Assembly: GCA_021806125.1 (NCBI GenBank)
Contig: JAJZYC010000008.1
Coordinates: forward strand, 1-21,394
Direction: 5' to 3'
Origin: a bacterium
GTDB lineage: Bacteria; SZUA-79; Acidulodesulfobacterales; Acidulodesulfobacteraceae
Length of the DNA stretch: 21,394 bases
Part shown: positions 14,743 through 21,394 of the stretch, one piece after another
How positions within the stretch are numbered: the stretch's first letter is position 1
How the letters are laid out: the number at the start of each line of letters is the position of its first letter
Translations under genes and position numbers: made by a program
The notes under the pieces: generated by a model
Seen by the model: the letters and a program-made list of their open reading frames with translations, nothing else
The model's database searches: none
What the model was told of the DNA's origin: nothing

Positions 14743-17247
14743 ATGCAAAAAAATACGGAAAGTTTTATCGATTTTAAGGATTTTCCCAAAAATTACGATT
14801 ATCAAACCGTAGAAAAAAAAATATCGCAATATTGGGAAGATAATAATATTTATAAGTTTGACCCTTCGGATAAAGACAAAGAGGTTTATTCGGTAGATAC
14901 GCCGCCGCCTTATGTTTCGTCGGCGCATCTTCATGTCGGACACGTTATGAGTTATTCCCAAGCCGAATTTATTATCAGGTATAAGAGAATGAAAGGCTTT
15001 AACGTTTTTTATCCTATGGGTTTCGACGATAACGGCCTTCCAACGGAACGCTATGTCGAAAAAAAATATAAAATCAATAAATCTAAGATAACGAGGCAGG
15101 AATTTATAGACTTATGCCTGAAAGAGACTAAGGCTGGCATAGAAATATATAAAACTTTATGGAAATCCGTCGGAATAAGCGCCGATTACGGATTGTCGTA
15201 TTCTACGATTGACGAAAGATGCAGGAAAACAGCCCAAAAATCTTTTCTGGACCTTTACGGCAAGGGTCTTATAGAACGGCGCAACGAACCTATACTTTGG
15301 TGTCCGCAGTGTAGAACCTCTCTTGCCCAAGCCGACGTTATTCTCGAAGAATTCGGCGGCGTTCTATACGATATAGAATTTAAATCCGCCGAAGGCAAAA
15401 GCCTTATAATATCTACGACGCGTCCGGAACTTCTGGGAGGATGCGTTGCCGTATATGCCAATCCGGCCGACGAAAGATATCGTTTTTTGGAAGGTCAAGG
15501 CGTTAAAACCCCTCTGTATAATAAAAACGTTCCTGTCAAATACGACGAGTCCGTAGATATGTCTTACGGGACGGGGCTTATGATGGTTTGTACCTGGGGC
15601 GATGCAGAAGACGTTAAAAAATGGAAGGAGCATAATTTAGACACCGCAATAATAATAGACAGGGCAGGAAGATTAAATGAATTATCCGGGGATTATAAAG
15701 GATTAAACGTCAAGGAAGCTAAAAAAAATATTGTAGAAGATTTAAGAAAGATGTCGCTTATAAAGGCGGAAAAGCCTCTCGGCCATAACGTCGGCGTTCA
15801 CGACAGGTGTATGTCGCCAGTAGAATTTATTCTTGCGGAACAGTGGTTTATAAAAATTCTTGACGGCAAAGACAAATTTATCGACGCCGGCAGTCAAATG
15901 ACATGGCATCCGGAATTTATGAAAGCCCGCTATGAGGAATGGATAAACAATCTGAAATGGGATTGGAATATTTCGAGGCAGAGATTTTACGGAGTTCCCT
16001 TTCCGGTCTGGTATTGCCCGGAATGCGGCGAAGTGGTTATCGCTTCTGAAAACGAACTGCCAGTGGACCCCGCCGTAAATTTGCCTAAAATAGGGAAATG
16101 CCCAAAATGCGGCGGAAATAAATTTGAGCCGGAAACCGATGTTATGGATACATGGATGACGTCTTCTCTGACCCCGCTTATAAATTCGTTATGGGCATAC
16201 GAAGACGAGGAAAGCAAAAAACTTTATAATATTATTTATCCTATGGGTTTGCGCCCGCAGGCTCAGGAAATAATTCGTACATGGCTGTTTTATACAGTGG
16301 TCAAATCGATTTATCACACGGGGAAATTACCTTTTAAGGATATTATGATAAGCGGATGGGGCCTCGACAAAAACGGTAAAAAAATGTCCAAAAGCCTTGG
16401 CAATTTTGTAAGTCCCGAAGAAATAACCGCCAAGTACTCAGCCGATGCTCTCAGGTACTGGGCGTCTAGAGCAAACCTTGGACAGGACCTTCGTTTTAAT
16501 GAAGAAGACGTCGCTAACGGAAGAAGACTGTCTATTAAAATATGGAATGCGGTAAGATTTTTAATAACAAATGTAGAACCGGCATTTAATCCCTATGAAA
16601 ATAATATAACCGAGCTGGGACTTAGCCGCATAGACGAATGGATATTGACGGAATTAGAAAATACCATAAAGTCCTGCGGAAATTATATGGAATCTTACGA
16701 CTATTCTTTATGTTTAAGAACTTTGCAGGATTTTTTTTACAACTCCTATTGCGATAATTATTTGGAAATAATCAAAAACGTATTCTGGGACGAAAGCGAA
16801 GAAAATACTGGAAGGAAGAAATCCGTGTTGAACGTTATGTATTTTGTCTCTTTGAACTTTATAAAAATTTTTGCGCCTTTTATGCCTTTTATAACCGAGG
16901 AACTTTATCTGACTTTTTATAAAAGATATGAAAAAGACGAAAGCATACATTTATCACCCTGGCCTGAATTTAGAAACGAATTAATTTTCAGAAGTTCTGC
17001 AAAAGCTTCCGAAATATTGCTGAATATTCTTAACGCGTCAAGAAAATTACGGACGAATTTAAACCTGCATCAGAATCATAAAATAAAAAAGATTTTAATT
17101 CAGACTTTAAACCCGGATTACGTCGGCATTATAAATGAAATATCCGGGGATATCAGGTCAGCGGTAAGAGCCGAACGGGTGGTATTTTCCGATAAAGCGG
17201 ATTTTAAAACCGCCGACGGCGATATTTTTATATCGCTGGAAAAATGA
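14743..17247 (+). CDS. valS: Valine--tRNA ligase, archaeal/Rickettsia type
   Basis: Class I synthetase that charges tRNA-Val and edits mischarged Thr. It has 834 residues. VDTPPPYVSSAHLHVGH includes the HIGH motif (HVGH, 64-67). FYPMGFDDNGLPTER (DDNGLPTER at 95-103) is the hallmark of the archaeal/Rickettsia ValRS subtype; ordinary bacterial ValRS differs here. The CP1 editing domain has TTRPELLGGCVAVYANP and GTGLMMVCTWGDAEDV. Cysteine pairs C188/C191, C425/C428 and C453/C456 suggest zinc ribbons. DVMDTWMTSSLTP and KMSKS (547-551) confirm the Val/Leu/Ile group and valine specificity. The C-terminus lacks the long coiled coil of bacterial ValRS. Divergent from dnaX, it has no ribosome site. 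Ancient transfer from Archaea is an inference from motif type. Confidence 0.93.
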   Translation: MQKNTESFIDFKDFPKNYDYQTVEKKISQYWEDNNIYKFDPSDKDKEVYSVDTPPPYVSSAHLHVGHVMSYSQAEFIIRYKRMKGFNVFYPMGFDDNGLPTERYVEKKYKINKSKITRQEFIDLCLKETKAGIEIYKTLWKSVGISADYGLSYSTIDERCRKTAQKSFLDLYGKGLIERRNEPILWCPQCRTSLAQADVILEEFGGVLYDIEFKSAEGKSLIISTTRPELLGGCVAVYANPADERYRFLEGQGVKTPLYNKNVPVKYDESVDMSYGTGLMMVCTWGDAEDVKKWKEHNLDTAIIIDRAGRLNELSGDYKGLNVKEAKKNIVEDLRKMSLIKAEKPLGHNVGVHDRCMSPVEFILAEQWFIKILDGKDKFIDAGSQMTWHPEFMKARYEEWINNLKWDWNISRQRFYGVPFPVWYCPECGEVVIASENELPVDPAVNLPKIGKCPKCGGNKFEPETDVMDTWMTSSLTPLINSLWAYEDEESKKLYNIIYPMGLRPQAQEIIRTWLFYTVVKSIYHTGKLPFKDIMISGWGLDKNGKKMSKSLGNFVSPEEITAKYSADALRYWASRANLGQDLRFNEEDVANGRRLSIKIWNAVRFLITNVEPAFNPYENNITELGLSRIDEWILTELENTIKSCGNYMESYDYSLCLRTLQDFFYNSYCDNYLEIIKNVFWDESEENTGRKKSVLNVMYFVSLNFIKIFAPFMPFITEELYLTFYKRYEKDESIHLSPWPEFRNELIFRSSAKASEILLNILNASRKLRTNLNLHQNHKIKKILIQTLNPDYVGIINEISGDIRSAVRAERVVFSDKADFKTADGDIFISLEK

Positions 17248-17249
17248 AA

Positions 17250-17278
17250 TTGACATTTTACGATTTTAATTTAATAAT
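17250..17278 (+). promoter_or_regulatory. Sigma70-type promoter for rpmF-plsX-fab operon
   Basis: TTGACA (17250-17255) is a perfect -35 box, followed by exactly 17 bases and AATAAT (17273-17278, 5 of 6). The predicted start near 17285 leaves a leader of about 27 bases with an AAAAGGAG ribosome site (17296-17303) for rpmF. The -35 box begins 3 bases after the valS stop. This is the best-looking promoter in the window. Confidence 0.65.
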
Positions 17279-17311
17279 ATAGCATATATTTTTATAAAAG
17301 GAGATTTTTAA

Positions 17312-17503
17312 ATGGCAAATCCAAAAAAACGACATTCTAAGTGCAGAAGGGATAAAAGAAGAACTCACGACAGTCTTACGCCGACGAATTATTCTAAGTG
17401 TCCTAATTGCGGGGAACCCGTTCTCTCGCACAGAATGTGTCCAAACTGCAAAACATATAAGGGCAGAAAAGTCGTAACCGAAAAAGCGCCGGAAAACTCT
17501 TGA
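17312..17503 (+). CDS. rpmF: Large ribosomal subunit protein bL32
   Basis: A 63-residue 50S protein. The N-terminus MANPKKRHSKCRRDKRRTH is diagnostic (usual form AVPKRRTSKSRRDKRRAH). It retains a complete zinc ribbon, C30/C33 and C43/C46 (two CPNC motifs), so it is the zinc-binding C+ form. A strong ribosome site AAAAGGAG lies 8 bases before the ATG. It is the first gene of the fatty acid/phospholipid operon, a widespread arrangement (rpmF-plsX) that couples translation and lipid synthesis. Confidence 0.97.
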   Translation: MANPKKRHSKCRRDKRRTHDSLTPTNYSKCPNCGEPVLSHRMCPNCKTYKGRKVVTEKAPENS

Positions 17504-17548
17504 TTCATTACATATCCCGTCAATTTTATAAAATGGGGAGATTATTTA

Positions 17549-18562
17549 ATGATTAGAATAGCTCTGGACGGTTTCGGCTCCGATAAAGCTCCGGAGCCGG
17601 AGATTATGGGAGCGATTGCCGCTGTTGAGTCTAACAAGGATTTAGAGATAATAATAACCGGGGATGAAGCCGTCTTAAAAGACGTTATTCAAAAAAATAA
17701 TTATCACGGCACAAGAATTAAAATCGTAGATGCGCCTGAACGCATAACGATGGACGATTCTCCTTCGGCCGTGGTAAGGAATAAAAAAAACTCTTCGATG
17801 CGCGTTGCTTATGAACTTGTTAAAAACAAAGAAGCGGACGCCATTATAAGCGCGGGCAACAGTGGAGCCTCCTTAGCTATAGCAATGTTTGTTTTTAAAA
17901 GAATTAAAGGCATCGACAGGCCTGCCATAGCGACTATTATGCCTGCCGTAGGAGGATATACTGTTTTGATAGACGCAGGCGCAAACGTCGATGTAAAGCC
18001 TTACCATCTTGCTGAATTTGCAATAATGGGTTCCGAATATGCCTCTTTTATGAAGGGCATCAAGAATCCGAAGATAGGAATACTAAGCAACGGCGAGGAA
18101 GCGTCTAAGGGCAACGACCTCACCAGAGAGGCTTACGGGATAATAAGAAATACCGACCTAAATTTTTTCGGCTATGTAGAAGGCAGAGAAATATTTAACG
18201 GAAAAGTTGACGTAGTAGTCTGCGACGGATTTACTGGTAATGTTATTTTAAAGGCATCCGAAACGCTTGCCGAAACGATATTCAATCTTCTTAGAGAAGA
18301 AATAAATAAAAGTTTTATGGCTAAGTTAGGTTTCTTTATGGCGAGAAAATCGTTGAAAAAATTTAAAAAACTTGTCGACCACAACGAGTACGGCGGCGCT
18401 CCTCTTCTCGGGGTGAACGGCGCGGCTTTTATCGCGCACGGCGGTGCAAGCGCCAAGGCTTTAACAAGCGCAGTATTAGTCGCAAAACATTTTGTGGAAA
18501 AGGGTATAAACATCAATATAAGCCATAAAATAGAAGCCAATGCAAAAAATATAGGCTGTTAA
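17549..18562 (+). CDS. plsX: Phosphate acyltransferase PlsX
   Basis: Converts acyl-ACP and phosphate to acyl-phosphate, the acyl donor for PlsY in phosphatidic acid synthesis; it is a peripheral membrane enzyme. The 337 residues match the family. Motifs: IRIALDGFGSD at the N-terminus (usual form AxDxMGGD), MDDSPSAVVRNKKNSSM, ADAIISAGNSGAS, VLIDAGANVDVKP, GILSNGEEASKGN, VVVCDGFTGNVILK and YGGAPLLGVNG. It has a clear GGGGAG ribosome site (17535-17540). It lies 45 bases after rpmF, and the next gene uses a ribosome site overlapping its stop codon. Confidence 0.97.
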   Translation: MIRIALDGFGSDKAPEPEIMGAIAAVESNKDLEIIITGDEAVLKDVIQKNNYHGTRIKIVDAPERITMDDSPSAVVRNKKNSSMRVAYELVKNKEADAIISAGNSGASLAIAMFVFKRIKGIDRPAIATIMPAVGGYTVLIDAGANVDVKPYHLAEFAIMGSEYASFMKGIKNPKIGILSNGEEASKGNDLTREAYGIIRNTDLNFFGYVEGREIFNGKVDVVVCDGFTGNVILKASETLAETIFNLLREEINKSFMAKLGFFMARKSLKKFKKLVDHNEYGGAPLLGVNGAAFIAHGGASAKALTSAVLVAKHFVEKGININISHKIEANAKNIGC

Positions 18563-18577
18563 GAGGATTAAATAAAA

Positions 18578-19561
18578 TTGATATATTCTAAAGTTATAGG
18601 GGTAGGTTCTTACGTTCCGGAAAGAGTTCTTACTAACGATGAATTATGCGGGATAGTAGATACGTCGGACGAGTGGATTACTTCCAGGACGGGTATAAAA
18701 GAGCGGCGGATAGCTGAAGAAGGCTTAACGACTTCCGATATAGCCGCTGAAGCGGCAAAAAAAGCTATTAAACTTTCTGGGTTAAATCCGGAAGATATCG
18801 AACTGATATTGGTGGGAACAATTACTCCGGATATGATTTTCCCGTCAACTTCATGCATAGTGCAGGAAAAGCTTGGACTTAAAAATGCCGCGGCTTTCGA
18901 TATAAGCGCAGGATGCAGCGGTTTTATATATTCTTTATCGGTTGCGGATAATTTTATTAAAACCGGTAAGTATAAACATATTTTAGTTATCGGCGCCGAT
19001 TTGCTGTCGAGAATTACGGACTATACCGACAGGTCGACCTGCGTTCTATTCGGGGACGGTGGAGGAGCCGTAGTATTGACGGCGAATACGGAAAACGCGC
19101 GGGGTGTTTTATCGACTCATATGCATTCTGAAGGAGGGCATGACGATATTCTTATGCTAAAAGGCGGCGGCTCTCTGATGCCGGCAAGCCTAGAAAGCGT
19201 TAATAACCGCGAGCATTATATAAAGATGAAGGGTTCGGAGCTTTTCAGGTATGCGGTTAATTATCTTAAAGCTGTGGCGGAAGAAGCCATAAAATTCAAT
19301 AATCTTAAAGCGGAAGATATCGATTTATTCGTACCGCATCAGGCAAACATCAGAATCATAGAGGCGACGGCAAAAAAATTAAATTTTCCTATGGAGAAAG
19401 TTTTTGTAAATGTCGAAAAATACGGTAATACTTCAAGCGGTTCGATACCCATCGCTCTTGACGAAGCTTATAAGTCGGGACGCTTAAGAGAAGGAAACCT
19501 TGTCTTGATAGATGCTATAGGCGCGGGTTTAACATGGGCATCTTCTATAATAAGATGGTGA
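18578..19561 (+). CDS. fabH: 3-oxoacyl-ACP synthase III (FabH)
   Basis: Condenses acetyl-CoA or another acyl-CoA primer with malonyl-ACP to start fatty acid synthesis. It has 327 residues and the complete thiolase-fold triad: C113 (SAGCSGF), H254 (FVPHQANIRI) and N284 (KYGNTSSGS), equivalent to C112/H244/N274 in E. coli. DEWITSRTGIKERR and the Gly-rich GDGGGAVVL are also typical. The start codon is TTG (18578), chosen because TAAGAGGA at 18560-18567 supplies a ribosome site and the first residues (MIYSKVIGVGSYVPE) match the family. Confidence 0.97.
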   Translation: MIYSKVIGVGSYVPERVLTNDELCGIVDTSDEWITSRTGIKERRIAEEGLTTSDIAAEAAKKAIKLSGLNPEDIELILVGTITPDMIFPSTSCIVQEKLGLKNAAAFDISAGCSGFIYSLSVADNFIKTGKYKHILVIGADLLSRITDYTDRSTCVLFGDGGGAVVLTANTENARGVLSTHMHSEGGHDDILMLKGGGSLMPASLESVNNREHYIKMKGSELFRYAVNYLKAVAEEAIKFNNLKAEDIDLFVPHQANIRIIEATAKKLNFPMEKVFVNVEKYGNTSSGSIPIALDEAYKSGRLREGNLVLIDAIGAGLTWASSIIRW

Positions 19562-19568
19562 AATAATA

Positions 19569-20513
19569 ATGATAAAATCTCCTATATGCGATATGCTGGG
19601 GATAAAATATCCCATATTTCAGGGCGGAATGGCTTGGGCGTCTAATTATGAGCTTGCCTCCGCCGTTTCTAACGCCGGAGGTTTGGGAATTATAGGCGCC
19701 GGACAGATGCCGCCGGAACTTCTCGTTCAGGAAATAAGAAAAGCAAAAGAGAATACCGATAAGCCTTTTGGAGTCAACCTTATACTTTATTTAACTTATA
19801 TAGAAGAGCTGGTAGATGCGGTTATTCGGGAGGGCGTTCAGGTCGTAACGACAGGGGCAGGCAATGCCGGTCCTTACATAAAACGGTTTCACGATGCGGG
19901 TATAAAAGTTATACCGGTTATTCCTTCTTCCGCTCTGGCAAAGAGGGTGGAAAAGGCGGGTGCGGATGCCGTAATTGCGGAAGGAACCGAATCCGGCGGA
20001 CATATAGGCGAAATTACTACTATGGCAATAGTCCCGCAGGTTGCCGACGCCGTCGGCATACCGGTTATTGCGGCAGGAGGCATTGCGGATTACAGAGGAT
20101 TTGCCGCGGCTTTATGTCTCGGCGCAAGCGGCATCCAGATGGGTACGAGATTTCTTGCAACAAAGGAATGCCATGTGCATCAAAACTGGAAAGATATGGT
20201 CGTAAAAGCATCGGACAGGGACACCGTAGTTACAGGAAGGCCTACCGGCCATCCTGTAAGGGTTTTAAAAAACAGGCTTGCCAAAATGTTTCTTGAGCTG
20301 GAAGGAAAGTGCGCGCCTGTTGCCGAGTATGAAAAACTTGGAACTGGAAAATTAAAAGCCGCTTCGGTTGACGGAGACGTCGAAATGGGTTCTTTAATGA
20401 GCGGACAGATAGCGGGACTCATAAAAGAAGAAAAAACGGTAAAAGAAGTCATAGAGGAAATAGTTTCGCAGACGGAAGATTTTATTAAAAATATGGCTAA
20501 ATTCATAAAATAA
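19569..20513 (+). CDS. fabK: Enoyl-ACP reductase II (FabK type)
   Basis: FMN-dependent enoyl-ACP reductase of the nitronate monooxygenase/2-nitropropane dioxygenase fold, catalysing the last reduction of each elongation cycle. It has 314 residues. Motifs: YPIFQGGMAW near the N-terminus, SNAGGLGIIGAG, GVNLIL, EGTESGGHIG with the active-site H145, PVIAAGGIADYRG, and GASGIQMGTRF (phosphate binding to FMN). Residues 255-265 carry the long helix leading to the AGLIKEE tail found in FabK. Position between fabH and fabD strongly favours FabK over other members of the fold. It is unrelated in sequence to FabI and known relatives are resistant to triclosan. It starts 7 bases after the fabH stop. Confidence 0.93.
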   Translation: MIKSPICDMLGIKYPIFQGGMAWASNYELASAVSNAGGLGIIGAGQMPPELLVQEIRKAKENTDKPFGVNLILYLTYIEELVDAVIREGVQVVTTGAGNAGPYIKRFHDAGIKVIPVIPSSALAKRVEKAGADAVIAEGTESGGHIGEITTMAIVPQVADAVGIPVIAAGGIADYRGFAAALCLGASGIQMGTRFLATKECHVHQNWKDMVVKASDRDTVVTGRPTGHPVRVLKNRLAKMFLELEGKCAPVAEYEKLGTGKLKAASVDGDVEMGSLMSGQIAGLIKEEKTVKEVIEEIVSQTEDFIKNMAKFIK

Positions 20514-20528
20514 TATATAGAATAACAA

Positions 20529-21394
20529 ATGGAAAAATCGTCAAACTCAAATATAGCGTTTGTTTTTCCGGGCCAAGGGTCTCAGCATGCCGGCATGGGA
20601 AAAGATATTTTTGAAAATTTCAATGAAGCGCGTCTTATTTTAGAAGAATCTTCGGATACCTTAGGCTTAGATATGAAAAGCTTGATTCTGGGGGACGACG
20701 GCGCGGCGCTTAACCTGACGGAAAATACCCAGCCGGCTCTTTTAACCGTGAGCACGGCGATTCTCAGGGTTATAGAAAAAGAAACCGGTTTAAAGCCGGT
20801 TTGCGTTTCGGGACACAGCCTTGGCGAATACAGCGCAAACGTTTCCGCAGGCTCCGTCGATTTTTCGAATGCTCTTTTAATCGCAAAAAAAAGAGGATTT
20901 TTTATGCAGACCGCTTGTCCCGTGGGATTCGGCAAAATGGCGGCGGTTATAGGGCTTAACGAAAATACTATAAAAACTGCGATAGGCGAAGTCAATCATT
21001 TAAAAAATGAAGAAGGAGTTTTTATAGCGAATATTAATTCCGAAATTCAAACCGTAATATCGGGTATGTCGTCGTTCGTAGATGAAGCATGTTTACTGCT
21101 TAAAGAGCGCGGAGCCAAAAAAATAGTCGTTCTGCCGGTCAGCGCTCCTTTTCATACGCCGTTTATGGAAAGCGCAAAGGAAAATCTTTCTTCGTTTATA
21201 GACAGAGGCTGGTTCAGAGATGCGGAATGCGATATATTTTCCAATGCCGCCTCGCTGAATTATTCTAAGAAAGACGATGCGGTAAGGCTTCTTCTGGAGC
21301 AGATAGTTTCCCCCGTTATGTGGAAAGATATTATCGTTAATATGGAAAAAATATCCGGGGTTTCTAAATTTATCGAGGTAGGACCATCTAATGT
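20529..21394 (+). CDS. fabD: Malonyl-CoA:ACP transacylase FabD (3' end beyond window)
   Basis: Moves malonyl from CoA to ACP, supplying the elongation substrate. The frame is open from ATG 20529 to the window edge: 288 codons of a protein usually about 310 long. Motifs: AFVFPGQGSQ near the N-terminus; VSGHSLGEYSA with nucleophile S97; R122 in KKRGFFMQ; H209 in SAPFHTPFM; and EVGPSN at the very end, just before the edge. These match S92, R117, H201 and the GPxxVL loop of E. coli. It begins 15 bases after fabK with no strong ribosome site. Only the last ~20 residues are missing. Confidence 0.95.
   Translation, partial: MEKSSNSNIAFVFPGQGSQHAGMGKDIFENFNEARLILEESSDTLGLDMKSLILGDDGAALNLTENTQPALLTVSTAILRVIEKETGLKPVCVSGHSLGEYSANVSAGSVDFSNALLIAKKRGFFMQTACPVGFGKMAAVIGLNENTIKTAIGEVNHLKNEEGVFIANINSEIQTVISGMSSFVDEACLLLKERGAKKIVVLPVSAPFHTPFMESAKENLSSFIDRGWFRDAECDIFSNAASLNYSKKDDAVRLLLEQIVSPVMWKDIIVNMEKISGVSKFIEVGPSN

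Noticed and set aside
17241..17259. AAAATG/CATTTT inverted repeat as a valS terminator
   Set aside because: It is AT-only apart from one pair, has no T tract after it, and overlaps the -35 box of the rpmF promoter and the valS stop.
20582..20995. Minus-strand open frame of 137 codons opposite fabD, and similar long frames opposite other genes
   Set aside because: They mirror strongly conserved genes, show no recognisable motif, and lack ribosome sites.
1..21394. CRISPR array, insertion sequence, integrase, tRNA or prophage
   Set aside because: No repeat-spacer pattern, transposase motifs, tRNA-like cloverleaf or phage genes were visible, and gaps between genes are all under 200 bases.

Overview
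The window is dense, AT-leaning bacterial chromosome carrying almost only housekeeping genes, with short gaps and many start/stop overlaps. I see no mobile element, CRISPR array, tRNA or rRNA. Gene order (ffh-rpsP-rimM-trmD-rplS, dnaX-ybaB-recR, rpmF-plsX-fabH) is typically bacterial. AT richness, heavy use of ATA and AGA/AGG codons, two-subunit pyruvate carboxylase, a Memo-family protein, FabK and an archaeal-type ValRS suggest an environmental, probably anaerobic Gram-negative lineage. A deltaproteobacterial relative such as the Sva0485/Acidulodesulfobacterales group is a guess from gene content, not a demonstrated assignment.

Region 1 (1-7915, plus strand): the 3' end of a biotin carboxylase, then pycB (two-subunit pyruvate carboxylase, making oxaloacetate). 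After a likely extended -10 promoter come a Memo-family protein, gltX, rnhB, yraN, a nitrilase-fold glutaminase overlapping nadE (a possible two-subunit glutamine-dependent NAD synthetase), and rsmI.

Region 2 (7899-14660, minus strand): read from its 5' end, dnaX-ybaB-recR (clamp loader and recombination), a 168-base gap, then ffh-rpsP-rimM-trmD-rplS (SRP, ribosomal proteins, 16S maturation, tRNA m1G37). A weak hairpin follows, then a phasin-like coiled-coil gene with its own probable promoter and a His-rich tail, then an acylphosphatase gene. The acylphosphatase and rsmI genes converge and overlap by 17 bases.

Region 3 (14661-21394, plus strand): an 82-base divergent promoter region separates dnaX from valS, an archaeal/Rickettsia-type valyl-tRNA synthetase. 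A near-consensus sigma70-type promoter then drives rpmF-plsX-fabH-fabK-fabD, a lipid synthesis operon led by ribosomal protein bL32; fabD runs off the window end.

No wholly new system stands out. The points most worth a second look are the archaeal-type ValRS, the glutaminase/NadE gene pair, a TrmD with substitutions at normally conserved positions (including Glu where the catalytic Asp is expected), the phasin-like gene with its operator-like dyad, and an A7 tract plus stem-loop late in dnaX.
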